The notes below the pieces were generated by a model. It was not told the origin of the DNA. It worked only from the letters and a program-made list of their open reading frames with translations, and did not search any database. The position numbers and the translations under genes were made by a program. From Bacteroidota bacterium (GTDB lineage Bacteria > Bacteroidota > Bacteroidia > Chitinophagales > BACL12), in NCBI GenBank assembly GCA_016706255.1, contig JADJJZ010000006.1:1083476-1147475 (forward strand): a stretch of DNA of 64,000 nt, written 5' to 3'. Below, piece after piece: positions 36,225 through 44,945 of the stretch (positions are counted from its first letter, which is position 1; the number at the start of each line of letters is the position of its first letter).

Positions 36225-38186
36225 TTGGATAACCAAGAAAATCTGGAGCCTGTAAACTCCGAAACTACAGAATCAACTGAAACAGTAGTTGAAACTGAAA
36301 AAAAAGCCCCTGTAACTGTTCTCGCTAAACATGATGATTTTGATTGGAACGTTGACAAACGCAACAAAATTACCTACTCTAAAGACGAGAGCGACAAGTT
36401 AGAACTTACCTACGAAGGCACGTTCAAAACATTAAACGACAACGAAATTATCAATGCTACAATTGTAGGGTTAACCGACACCGACGTGATTTTAAACGTG
36501 GGTTACAAAAGCGATGGTTTAGTTTCTAAAACTGAATTCCGCGATTTGGAAGACCTGAAAGTAGGCATGGAAGTGGAAGTGTACGTTGTAAGCAAAGAAG
36601 ATGGCAAAGGTCAGCTGAATTTGAGCCGTAAGAGCGCAAAAATGATGAAGGCCTGGGAACACATTGTTGATGCTTATAAAAATGAAATTATCGTTACCGG
36701 AAATATCATCAGCAAAACCAAAGGTGGTCTTATTGTTGAAGTATTTGGTATTGAAACATTTTTACCGGGTTCTCAAATCGACGTTAAACCAATTACTGAT
36801 TATGATGGTTACGTTGGTAAGAAAATGGAATTCAAAGTTGTTAAAATCAACGAAACCATTAAAAATGCCGTTGTATCGCATAAAGCACTTATTGAAAGCG
36901 ATATCGAAACTCAACGTCAGGAAATTATCGGTAAATTGGAAAAAGGTCAGGTATTGGAAGGAACTATTAAAAACATTACAGACTTCGGTGCATTTATCGA
37001 TTTAGGTGGTGTTGATGGTTTATTGTATATCACTGATATTTCATGGGGACGTATCAACCATCCGAACGAGGTGTTGAATATGAACCAGAAATTAAACGTG
37101 GTTGTACTTGATTTCGATGATAACAAAAAACGTATATCACTCGGTCTCAAACAACTTACACCACATCCTTGGGAAGTTCTTGATGCAGCTATCCAGGTTG
37201 GCAGCGTAGTTAAAGGTAAAATCGTAAATATTGAAGATTACGGTGCATTCCTCGAAATTATGCCTGGTGTTGAAGGTTTAATTCACGTATCAGAAATCAC
37301 TTGGAGCAATCAGCCAATTAACAGCAAAGAATACTTTACTGTTAATCAGGAATTTGAAGCTAAAGTGGTTACACTTGATCGCGAAGAACGCAAAATGTCG
37401 TTATCGATTAAACAATTATCTGAAGATCCTTGGAAGAGCGCTAAAGATAAATATCCTATCAACAGCAAACATTCAGGTCTCGTTAAAAACATTACCAATT
37501 ACGGTGTGTTTGTTGAGCTTGATGAAAACGTTGGTGGTATGGTTCACATTAGTGACTTAAGCTGGATCAAACGTTTAAATCACCCTTCAGAATTTGTGAA
37601 AATTGGTGAACGTTTAGATGTTGTTATTCTCGAAATTGATGAAGACAACAGAAAAATTTCATTAGGTCACAAACAAATTGAAGAAGATCCATGGGATACT
37701 TTCGAAAATGTATTCCCAATCGGTTCTATACATGAAGGTACCATCATCCGTAAAGATGAAAAAGGTGCAGTTGTTTCTTTACCTTATGGTTTAGAAGGTT
37801 ATGCGCCTAACAAACATCTTGAAAAAGCTGATGGCACTACTGCACATGCAGAAGAAATGCTTTCATTTAAAGTAATCGAATTCGATCGCAACGATAAACG
37901 TATCCTTGTATCACATTCTAAATTTGTAAAAGATAATACAGATGAAGAAAAACGTGAACAAGTGAAAACTCGTCAGCGTGATGATAAAAAATCGAAAAGC
38001 CAGTTAACTAAAGTTCAGAAAAATGTTGAAAAAACAACATTAGGTGAACTCGACGTACTTTCTCAACTGAAAGAGCAAATGGAAAAAGATTCTAAAGGTT
38101 CTGCTAAAACTTCTAAAAAAGTTGAAGAAAAATCTGAAGACGTTTCTGATGCTACAGAAGAAACTGCGGAAGATAACGAAGCATAA
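36225..38186 (+). CDS. rpsA: 30S ribosomal protein S1
   Basis: 653 residues beginning at TTG (MDNQENLEPVNSE); no better start exists nearby. Six S1 RNA-binding repeats follow an acidic N-terminal tail. Examples of repeat cores are GTIKNITDFGAFIDLGGVDG, GKIVNIEDYGAFLEIMPG and GLVKNITNYGVFVELDEN. The C-terminus is a lysine/glutamate-rich tail (from about residue 580). S1 binds mRNA at the 30S subunit and aids initiation. The length is a little above the common ~560-600 residues because of the two tails. Confidence 0.95.
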   Translation: MDNQENLEPVNSETTESTETVVETEKKAPVTVLAKHDDFDWNVDKRNKITYSKDESDKLELTYEGTFKTLNDNEIINATIVGLTDTDVILNVGYKSDGLVSKTEFRDLEDLKVGMEVEVYVVSKEDGKGQLNLSRKSAKMMKAWEHIVDAYKNEIIVTGNIISKTKGGLIVEVFGIETFLPGSQIDVKPITDYDGYVGKKMEFKVVKINETIKNAVVSHKALIESDIETQRQEIIGKLEKGQVLEGTIKNITDFGAFIDLGGVDGLLYITDISWGRINHPNEVLNMNQKLNVVVLDFDDNKKRISLGLKQLTPHPWEVLDAAIQVGSVVKGKIVNIEDYGAFLEIMPGVEGLIHVSEITWSNQPINSKEYFTVNQEFEAKVVTLDREERKMSLSIKQLSEDPWKSAKDKYPINSKHSGLVKNITNYGVFVELDENVGGMVHISDLSWIKRLNHPSEFVKIGERLDVVILEIDEDNRKISLGHKQIEEDPWDTFENVFPIGSIHEGTIIRKDEKGAVVSLPYGLEGYAPNKHLEKADGTTAHAEEMLSFKVIEFDRNDKRILVSHSKFVKDNTDEEKREQVKTRQRDDKKSKSQLTKVQKNVEKTTLGELDVLSQLKEQMEKDSKGSAKTSKKVEEKSEDVSDATEETAEDNEA

Positions 38187-38198
38187 TTTTGTTTTGCT

Positions 38199-38228
38199 AA
38201 AAAAGCCTCACTTCGGTGGGGCTTTTTT
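38199..38228 (+). terminator. rpsA terminator
   Basis: An AAAAAAGCCTCAC-TTCG-GTGGGGCTTTTTT hairpin with a UUCG tetraloop lies just after the rpsA stop. Confidence 0.9.
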
Positions 38229-38230
38229 TA

Positions 38231-38470
38231 TGTACCAATGTACCGATGTACCAATGTACCAATTGAACAGCCGAATTTGAGCAAGCACTTAATTCCTAGC
38301 TCCGTTGGGGTCAATCAATATTGACCCGAGATGAAGTATAATAGAACTTCAGAATTTAGACCTGCATTTAATTCGGAGCTCCCGTTGGGGTCAATCAATA
38401 TTGACCCGAGATGAAGTACAAAAAGAACTTCAGAATTAGAGTAAGATTTTAATTCGGAGCACCCCTTGGG
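38231..38470. repeat. dispersed inverted-repeat element, cluster A
   Basis: A short tandem stretch (TGTACCAA words, 38231-38262) leads into AACAGCCGAAT. Two ~80-bp units follow, with stems GGGTCAAT at 38308-38315 and 38388-38395 paired with ATTGACCC at 38320-38327 and 38400-38407, and a third, degenerate copy near 38467. Between units the sequence AATTCGGAGCTCCCGTTG recurs. The rest, up to the EVE gene at 38637, has no gene; it ends in TTAGCTAAT/TTTGCTAAT words (38568-38605). Confidence 0.85.
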
Positions 38471-38636
38471 GTAAAATATTACCAACAACGATTACCTAAT
38501 TAATTTTCATTTTTCACCCTGCAAATGAATGCCAATTCATTCGCATCGCATCCCAGCGGCGCAGCCGCCCATTAGCTAATCTGCTAATTAGCTAATTTGC
38601 TAATTCCTCTTAAATTTGTGTGATAATCGTGAAACT

Positions 38637-39056
38637 ATGGCAATTAATTATTGGCTGATAAAATCGGAACCGGAAACATTTTCTTGGGATGATTTAGTGA
38701 AATTGAAATCGGATGCATGGACGGGCGTTCGGAATTATGCGGCGAGAATTCATTTGCGAGCGATGCAAAAAGGCGATTTATGTTTTTTTTATCACAGCGG
38801 AAAAGTAAGTGCCGTTGTAGGCATCGCAAAAGTTACCAAAACCGCCTATCCCGACCCAACCGCTACTGAAGGTGAATGGGTTGCAGTTGATGTTGCTGCA
38901 GTTAAAAAATTAAAAAAAGAAATTTCATTAAAAGAAATAAAAAAAGACGCTGCTCTCGAAGATATGCCTTTAGTAAGAATTAGCAGATTGTCTGTTTCAC
39001 CGGTTAATGAGTTTCAGTTTTTTAAAATTCTCGAAATGAGCGGGACTACTTTATAA
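38637..39056 (+). CDS. EVE domain-containing protein
   Basis: 139 residues from the ATG at 38637 (MAINYWLIKSEPETFSWDDL), the canonical EVE start. WTGVRNYAARIHLRAMQKGD, the FFYHSG segment and GEWVAVDV follow as in the whole family. EVE is a PUA-like fold thought to read modified cytosines in DNA or RNA (thymocyte nuclear protein 1 is a eukaryotic relative). It stands alone, with copies of the same ~80-bp repeat on both sides. Confidence 0.93.
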   Translation: MAINYWLIKSEPETFSWDDLVKLKSDAWTGVRNYAARIHLRAMQKGDLCFFYHSGKVSAVVGIAKVTKTAYPDPTATEGEWVAVDVAAVKKLKKEISLKEIKKDAALEDMPLVRISRLSVSPVNEFQFFKILEMSGTTL

Positions 39057-39072
39057 TGTGCTGATGTGCTAA

Positions 39073-39275
39073 TGGAACAGCCGGATTTGAGTCGGCATTT
39101 CATTCGGAGCTCTCGTTGGGGTCAATCAATATTGACCCGAGACGAAGTAAAAATAGAACTTCATAATTATAGTAAGATTTTAATTCGGAGCTCTCGTTGG
39201 AGTCAATCAATATTGACCCGAGACGAAGTAAAAATAGAACTTCATAATTATAGTAAGATTTTAATTCGGAGCTTA
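39073..39275. repeat. dispersed inverted-repeat element, cluster B
   Basis: The same element as cluster A on the other side of the EVE gene. AACAGCCGGATTTGAG at 39076 is followed by two units 81 bp apart: stems GGGTCAAT (39119-39126) and GAGTCAAT (39200-39207) with ATTGACCC partners. The units are nearly identical over the spacer (AAGTAAAAATAGAACTTC, then TAGTAAGATTTTAATTCGG). Confidence 0.88.
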
Positions 39276-39465
39276 TATTTCAATTTTATAAACAGCCGAA
39301 ACCACAGAGTCCTCAAAGAAACAGCCCGCAGAGTTCACGGAGAATTTTGAGTTGGGTTGGTAATTATTATTTTTTTATTGAACATTTTTTAAATAACAAT
39401 TAAGAAAAAAAATCATCCACTCATCCACTCATCTTGTTTAAACAATTAATTGTTTAAACCTATAA

Positions 39466-39752
39466 ATCCCTTAGCGCCCTTAGCGGGAAAAAATACAAGA
39501 AAAAAACATTTACAAGAAAAAACATATCCCAAACAACACATCCACCCAACAAAACCCTTAGCGCCCTTTGCCCTTCGCGCGCTTAGCGAGAAAAAAACAA
39601 TAGCGAGAAAAAAACACCTGCAAGAAAACCACATATCACAAAAAAAACACATCCACCAAACAAACAACCTTAGCGCCCTTTGCCCTTCGCGCGCTTTGCG
39701 AGAAAAATACACAAGCGAGAAAAAACATTTGCGAGAAAAAAAACATTAGCGA
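39466..39752. repeat. GCGC-rich imperfect repeats
   Basis: Three spaced copies of a CTTAGCGCCCTT(TGCCCTTCGCGCGCTT)AGCGAG-like sequence, at about 39469, 39555 and 39668, are joined by A-rich runs with repeated GCGAGAAAAAA and ACATATC words. Copies two and three are ~112 bp apart. Open frames on both strands here are products of the repeats, not genes. The preceding 39276-39465 shows nothing beyond A/T-rich sequence. Confidence 0.75.
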
Positions 39753-39762
39753 GCAACACCGA

Positions 39763-40923
39763 TTACGATTTTGGTAACATGATGCGAAAGGTAGTTCCCT
39801 TCCCTGGCGCGCTTTGTTTCACAAATATTTTCCCTTTATGATAACTCTCCGTAATCCGCTTTGCGAGCGTCAATCCCAATCCCCAGCCTCTTTTTTTCGT
39901 GCTGTAACCGGGTTCGAAAACTGTTTTTTGTTTGGAACGTGGAATTCCTTTTCCACTATCCGTCACATCAATCATCACAAACTTATCATCCTGCTCCACC
40001 TTAATAATAATATCCCCAATTCCATCAATCGCATCCAATGCATTCTTCAATAAATTTTCAATCACCCAATTAAATAAAATCACATTCATTTTTACCGGCA
40101 TATCGGGTGCAGGATATTGAAAATCGAAAGTCACTTTTTTTGATGAGCGGCGTTTGATATAATCTATGGAATAATCCAATTCTGTAATCAGATTTTTTTC
40201 AGTTAAATCCGGCTGAGAACCCACTTTTGAAAAACGGTCTGCTATTAATTCTAATCGCTGGACATCTTTCCCCATTTCGACAACAATATTTTCTTTGCCT
40301 TCCATGGCTGGCGACTGCTCTAAATATTCCACCCACGCCACGAGCGATGAAATTGGTGTTCCTAACTGATGCGCAGTTTCTTTTGCCATACCAACCCAAA
40401 CCCGGTTTTGTTCCGATTTACGTGCAGTATTAAACAGGGTATAGGCGACAATTAAAAATGCAGCAATAATTAATAATTGCACATAAGGATAATATAACAA
40501 CTGCTGATATAATACAGAATGTTTGTAATATACATATTGATAAATACCCGAGCTGATTTCCAATTTAATTGGCTCAGCAAAATCTTTCATTTCTTCCAAA
40601 CGGTGTTGGAGGTAACCGGTATCGGTAGCCACCTTTGCCGTATCTAAATTTAAATAGGCAACAATATTACCATCGTTATCGGTTGAAATAATTGGGACTG
40701 TTTTATTTGCTTGAATTAATTCCACAAAAAAACCATAATCTGTAATATCGGTAGCGGTTGCGATGTAGTGATATACATTGGCAATTTGCGTAACTTTTTG
40801 TCGTTCCTCAGCAGCAAGTTTGGTGGCTAAATTATCGGTATAAATGAGAGTAGCCGCAACAATAACCAATGCAGTAAGCACCAGCACAATTTTCCAACGG
40901 TATTTTCTTTCGTAAATATTCAA
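39763..40923 (-). CDS. sensor histidine kinase, orphan
   Basis: 386 residues. Two membrane segments (VLVLTALVIVAATLIYT near residue 15-30 and VQLLIIAAFLIVAYTLF near 150) enclose a ~110-residue periplasmic sensor. The H-box is AKETAHQLGTPISSLVAW. The N box (NWVIENLLKNALDAI), G1 (DSGKGI) and G2 (GWGLGLTLAKRI) of the ATPase domain are intact. Autophosphorylation and signalling to a response regulator is expected, but no regulator gene is adjacent. Confidence 0.92.
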   Translation of the reverse strand: MNIYERKYRWKIVLVLTALVIVAATLIYTDNLATKLAAEERQKVTQIANVYHYIATATDITDYGFFVELIQANKTVPIISTDNDGNIVAYLNLDTAKVATDTGYLQHRLEEMKDFAEPIKLEISSGIYQYVYYKHSVLYQQLLYYPYVQLLIIAAFLIVAYTLFNTARKSEQNRVWVGMAKETAHQLGTPISSLVAWVEYLEQSPAMEGKENIVVEMGKDVQRLELIADRFSKVGSQPDLTEKNLITELDYSIDYIKRRSSKKVTFDFQYPAPDMPVKMNVILFNWVIENLLKNALDAIDGIGDIIIKVEQDDKFVMIDVTDSGKGIPRSKQKTVFEPGYSTKKRGWGLGLTLAKRITESYHKGKIFVKQSAPGKGTTFRIMLPKS

Positions 40924-41004
40924 GCAGCTATTGGTTATAGGAGAACAAAAATGGTAAAAATTATGGAAAGCAGCGAATCAGGGGTTAACGGGGGTTAAAT
41001 GGAT

Positions 41005-43620
41005 TTACTGTTCCTCATCTTCAAACTCAATAAATTCAATTTCATCCTCCGATTTTGTTTCCTGTTTTTCCGGTTGCGTATTGGTTTTAAACATTTCCTC
41101 TTCAGGGTCTTTTTTAAAGATATCGATAAAACGTTGCTGCTCTAATCCACTATCTTGCAATTTTTGTTTGGCTTCTTTTTTATTGTATTTAATAATCGGA
41201 TCATTAACAGTACCGGTCATGCTGATAAACACATTTACCCCACCTTCAGTATCCTCTTCGTAATTATCTTTTTGTTTATTTCCACCTAAAAATTTGCGGA
41301 CCATCATATCGGCCAGACTGAGTTTAAACTGGTAATCAATTACATCATCAAAAGTATGTTTACCACTGATATACATATCGAGTGCTGAGGATTGAATTTG
41401 CATTACCGGTAAAGTTATTACACGGTCTTTAATTTCAATTTTATTTTCGAGAGTAGAAAATTTAATATGACGCAATTCACTTATTTTCACGAAACCGGAC
41501 AATGATTCCAATGGTTTGTAATCAATTAATTCTCCGTTTTCAATTTTCATATCACAAAGGGTATAAATGGATTGTTCATCCAGCACAAAATTTTTATCCC
41601 AGCGAATATTCATTTCGTATAAATTAGCTGTAATGCGACCTTTAATATTTTTAGATGTTAAGGTGCTCTGATCAAAATTTTCAAACTGATCAAACATTTG
41701 TGCCACATCAATATTTTCGAGCACACCGCTGGTTTGCATAATGATATCTCCCGCAGGCAATTCGCGGAAGGTAACATCGATATTAAATTTGCCACTCATG
41801 GCATTTCCCTGTAAATCGTTTACCACAATAAAGCCCGGTGTTAATTTAATGGCAGCGGTGATATTATTAAAAGTTACTTTATCATAATTAAATACACCAC
41901 AACTTAAATTTAAAACACCACTGAAATTATACGAAGAAGAAGCTTCAGTATTCGTAACAGCAACATCACTTTTAGCCGGCGCTGCTTTGGCCGTGGTTTC
42001 CTCTGTATCGAAAATAGCAATGAGTGTATTCAAATCAATTTTATCGGAGCGGATATCACCGTTTATATTTAATGCCGGTTTGTATTCCGCAGGAAAAACA
42101 TTTTCAATCCAGTTATTAATGGTAAGATCAACTTTTAAATCGGAGCCTGCAAAATCGATGTTTAATCCGTTCAAATTAACTTCATTATTAATAACAGTCG
42201 CCTTACCGGTTGGGATGGAAATTTTATTATCGTTCACCACAAAACTGACATCATTAAATGTGATGGTGCCTGTCGGTTTATTTGTATTGAGCTGACTAGA
42301 AAGCGTTTTGATGTTCCCTTTAATATTGATATCATTTAAACCAATTGTCCCTTCCACATCAGATGCATTGCTCATTGCCAGTGGAATAATAAGTGAAGCA
42401 GGAAAACTGCCATCTAACAACAAATCGATATTCGGATTACTGAAATTTTTATAATTTAATGATAAGGTTACCGGTAAATTATTTTGTTCTGCTTCAAAAT
42501 TTAGTATCGAAATATAAGATGAAGCAGCATTGTGTTTTTCGCCGTTGGAATATTTTCCGCTGAACTGCATATTACTCAGTTTACCACCAAATTTTTCATG
42601 TTCAATACTCGCACCGTTTACATCAAATGTGATGGTAATTTGAGGTGTTTTGGTGGAAGTATAATTGCCTTTAATGGTGGAAGCGAAATCAATTTTCCCG
42701 CGACTTTTATATTTGCTCAGGTTATTGGCGATGGAGCCGGGTAACAATAACATAAGGCCTTCCATACTAATTTTATCGCCGTTGATGGCGAGGTCATAAT
42801 AATCCTCATCCTTTAAATTAATATTGCCATCAATCAGAAAAGTATTTTTATCGATGGTAATTTTTCCGGCTTCAAAAGCATAATTATCATCCGGAACATT
42901 TACGTTGATGCCGGTATTAATATGCGCTTCTTTATTTACAAGGTAAGCCGTTCCGCCAATTTTTATCCGTTTCGATAAAACATTGCCATCCAGTTCCATG
43001 AGGTAATTATCTGAAGAAAAATTGCCGGTAAAACCGCAGTCGTGGATCAGCATTTCCACATTTTGCTGATATTTATAATCCAGATACTGAAAATCCACGT
43101 TTTCGCAATCCACCTGCTGCAGGTTAATCGAAAAATCGGTTGCACTTTCACCGGTGCTGTCCTTCCAGAATTTATAGTTGATATTCCCTTTTTTGTCGGT
43201 AATGAGCTTACAGAACCCATTTTTCACCTTAATATGTTCGATATCGTAATTTCCCTTAAAAATGTCCCAAACGTTAAAAACCAGGCTAATTTCCTCTGCT
43301 TCGAGGAAATTCTTCTTGGACGCAGTAAAACTTTCACGGATACCCACGTTATTAAACACCACAGTGGCATCAGGAAAGTTTTTGAGCAGTCTCAGGTGTA
43401 TATCGTCTTCGCTGAGGGTCACCTCCGTAGCGAGGCTCTTATTGAGTTCCTTTATAAAAAGGCCTTTAATCTGGTCCTCAAACAAAATCGGCACCAGCAC
43501 AGCAGCCAGCAGCACCACCCCCACAGTAATGCCCAGCGAGATGAGACTCACGCGCAGTATTTTCCGCCATTTCGGCTTTGGTTGGGGGTTTTGGATGCTT
43601 TGGTTCTCTTCCACGTTCAA
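41005..43620 (-). CDS. AsmA family protein
   Basis: 871 residues. One membrane helix near the N-terminus (VSLISLGITVGVVLLAAVLV) is followed by a long beta-rich periplasmic part of AsmA/DUF748 type: repeated short strands such as GKINYKF, KIGGTAYLV and GTITFNDVSFVV, ending in an acidic tail rich in E and D. AsmA-like proteins are long groove-shaped proteins implicated in lipid transport between membranes. It is the last core gene before the tRNA. Confidence 0.85.
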   Translation of the reverse strand: MNVEENQSIQNPQPKPKWRKILRVSLISLGITVGVVLLAAVLVPILFEDQIKGLFIKELNKSLATEVTLSEDDIHLRLLKNFPDATVVFNNVGIRESFTASKKNFLEAEEISLVFNVWDIFKGNYDIEHIKVKNGFCKLITDKKGNINYKFWKDSTGESATDFSINLQQVDCENVDFQYLDYKYQQNVEMLIHDCGFTGNFSSDNYLMELDGNVLSKRIKIGGTAYLVNKEAHINTGINVNVPDDNYAFEAGKITIDKNTFLIDGNINLKDEDYYDLAINGDKISMEGLMLLLPGSIANNLSKYKSRGKIDFASTIKGNYTSTKTPQITITFDVNGASIEHEKFGGKLSNMQFSGKYSNGEKHNAASSYISILNFEAEQNNLPVTLSLNYKNFSNPNIDLLLDGSFPASLIIPLAMSNASDVEGTIGLNDINIKGNIKTLSSQLNTNKPTGTITFNDVSFVVNDNKISIPTGKATVINNEVNLNGLNIDFAGSDLKVDLTINNWIENVFPAEYKPALNINGDIRSDKIDLNTLIAIFDTEETTAKAAPAKSDVAVTNTEASSSYNFSGVLNLSCGVFNYDKVTFNNITAAIKLTPGFIVVNDLQGNAMSGKFNIDVTFRELPAGDIIMQTSGVLENIDVAQMFDQFENFDQSTLTSKNIKGRITANLYEMNIRWDKNFVLDEQSIYTLCDMKIENGELIDYKPLESLSGFVKISELRHIKFSTLENKIEIKDRVITLPVMQIQSSALDMYISGKHTFDDVIDYQFKLSLADMMVRKFLGGNKQKDNYEEDTEGGVNVFISMTGTVNDPIIKYNKKEAKQKLQDSGLEQQRFIDIFKKDPEEEMFKTNTQPEKQETKSEDEIEFIEFEDEEQ

Positions 43621-43680
43621 AGTTACAACTCAATGTAAACGTATCTTATTAAAAAAATATATAATTTCTGTGGACAAAAT

Positions 43681-43710
43681 TTGCAAATTGGACACAGCGT
43701 TTTATCTTTG
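43681..43710 (+). promoter_or_regulatory. tRNA-Val promoter
   Basis: TTG at 43681-43683 and TATCTTTG at 43703-43710 with a 19-bp spacer; the tRNA starts 14 bp further on. Confidence 0.7.
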
Positions 43711-43723
43711 CACTCTCGTTTTT

Positions 43724-43798
43724 GGGAGCATAGCTCAGTTGGTTCAGAGCATCTGCCTTACAAGCAGAGGGTCCTTGGTTCGAATCCAAGTGTTCCCA
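43724..43798 (+). tRNA. tRNA-Val (anticodon UAC)
   Basis: A complete cloverleaf: acceptor GGGAGCA/TGTTCCC, D arm GCTC...GAGC, anticodon stem TCTGC/GCAGA with loop CTTACAA (anticodon TAC), and T arm CTTGG-TTCGAAT-CCAAG. CCA is not encoded. It sits at the border between the core genes and the defence-rich region. Confidence 0.96.
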
Positions 43799-43810
43799 CT
43801 AGTTACACAA

Positions 43811-43845
43811 GGGTTTCAGCGATTTTAAAGCTGGAACCCTTTTTT
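43811..43845 (+). terminator. terminator after tRNA-Val
   Basis: GGGTTTCAGC pairs with GCTGGAACCC (one G-T pair) around a 7-nt loop, then a run of T. Confidence 0.82.
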
Positions 43846-44031
43846 TATTTGCAAACAATTTGCAAACATTTCGGCTAATCAGCTTGATGCGATAAGCCGT
43901 TTCTTATTGTGATATCAATAGTCTTTAAAAACCTAAAACGTGAAAATGTTGTGTTGATTATCAATTACTTATAATAAATTTGGTTTATTAAAGTAAGTTC
44001 GTAAATTCGTAAATAAATCAAACCGGACAAC

Positions 44032-44695
44032 ATGAAAAAATATTTTCTGCACAATGGAAAAGAACAGGAGGGCCCTTTTTCCCTAGAAGATTTAAAACAA
44101 AAAGGCGTCACCTACAAGACTATGGTGTGGTTTGACGGAATCCAAGCGTGGACCGAAGCTCAGTACATTCCCGAACTAAAAGAATTTGCGTCAAGCAGTC
44201 CGCCACCATTCACTAAATTAAATCCACTTAAAGAGACAATTGACAAAACAAAGAATGTTCTTAATAGGGACATAGTAAATGAAATTGAAAGTAAAATTCC
44301 CGACAAAAGCGGAAAAAAACTTTTCAAATGGGCTGTAATTATACTTGCTGTAATCGGAATAATTGTCATTGGTTCATATGTTATCAAACAGACACCTCTT
44401 GCAAGCAATAATGGAAGCCGATCAGCACTTGACTCCTTAGTTGTAATTAATCCGACAGGCTCGGCATATTTTAGCGGCCGTGACAACAAATGGTTACTTA
44501 AGGTTAGGGGTGAAGTGTTTAATAAATCTACTACTTGCACATACAAAGACTTTATTATTGAAATAGTTTTTATCGGAGACAAATACTCTTCTTGAAACTA
44601 TGAATTATACAATTTTCACATCAGTCAAACCGCTTGACAAAGACTATATTTACACGGCATTAAAGGGTGATGCGCGGCAGGTAGTTCAATTCTAA
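44032..44695 (+). pseudogene. GYF_2 (DUF4339) domain membrane protein, frameshifted near its end
   Basis: The first frame (44032-44595) encodes an N-terminal GYF_2 domain (YFLHNGKEQEGPFSLEDL, MVWFDGIQAWTEA), a linker, one membrane helix (WAVIILAVIGIIVIGSYVI) and a beta-strand-rich C-terminal part. It stops at 44595. In another frame from about 44577 the sequence ETNTLLETMNYTIFTSVKPL continues to a stop at 44695 and looks like the true C-terminus. The shift lies near 44572-44580. GYF_2 domains bind proline-rich or other peptide ligands. Function unknown. Confidence 0.7.
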
Positions 44696-44945
44696 AATGG
44701 AAATTAATCGGTGCGACACAGGTGCCTATTATATCAGGACAAAAATAACCTTGCGCTAATGCGGTTTGACAAAAGTAGCGATTCACTGCTCCGGAGACAC
44801 ATTTGTGGTTAATCAAAGTTTGGTTTTACGCATCAACATTTGTGGTTAGAATCGCCACCTGCCCCGAGCAGCAAACCGATATCAGATATTTTGAGAACGC
44901 TCCGAACGAACAGTATCGCAATAAATAAAACTTTAACAAAAGAAT

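Noticed and set aside
39446..39749. Open frames on both strands at 39.45-39.75 kb
   Set aside because: Low-complexity lysine- or phenylalanine/alanine-rich products of the GCGC repeats.
43042..43638. 198-codon frame opposite the AsmA gene
   Set aside because: It is the mirror of a well-supported gene and has no family features.
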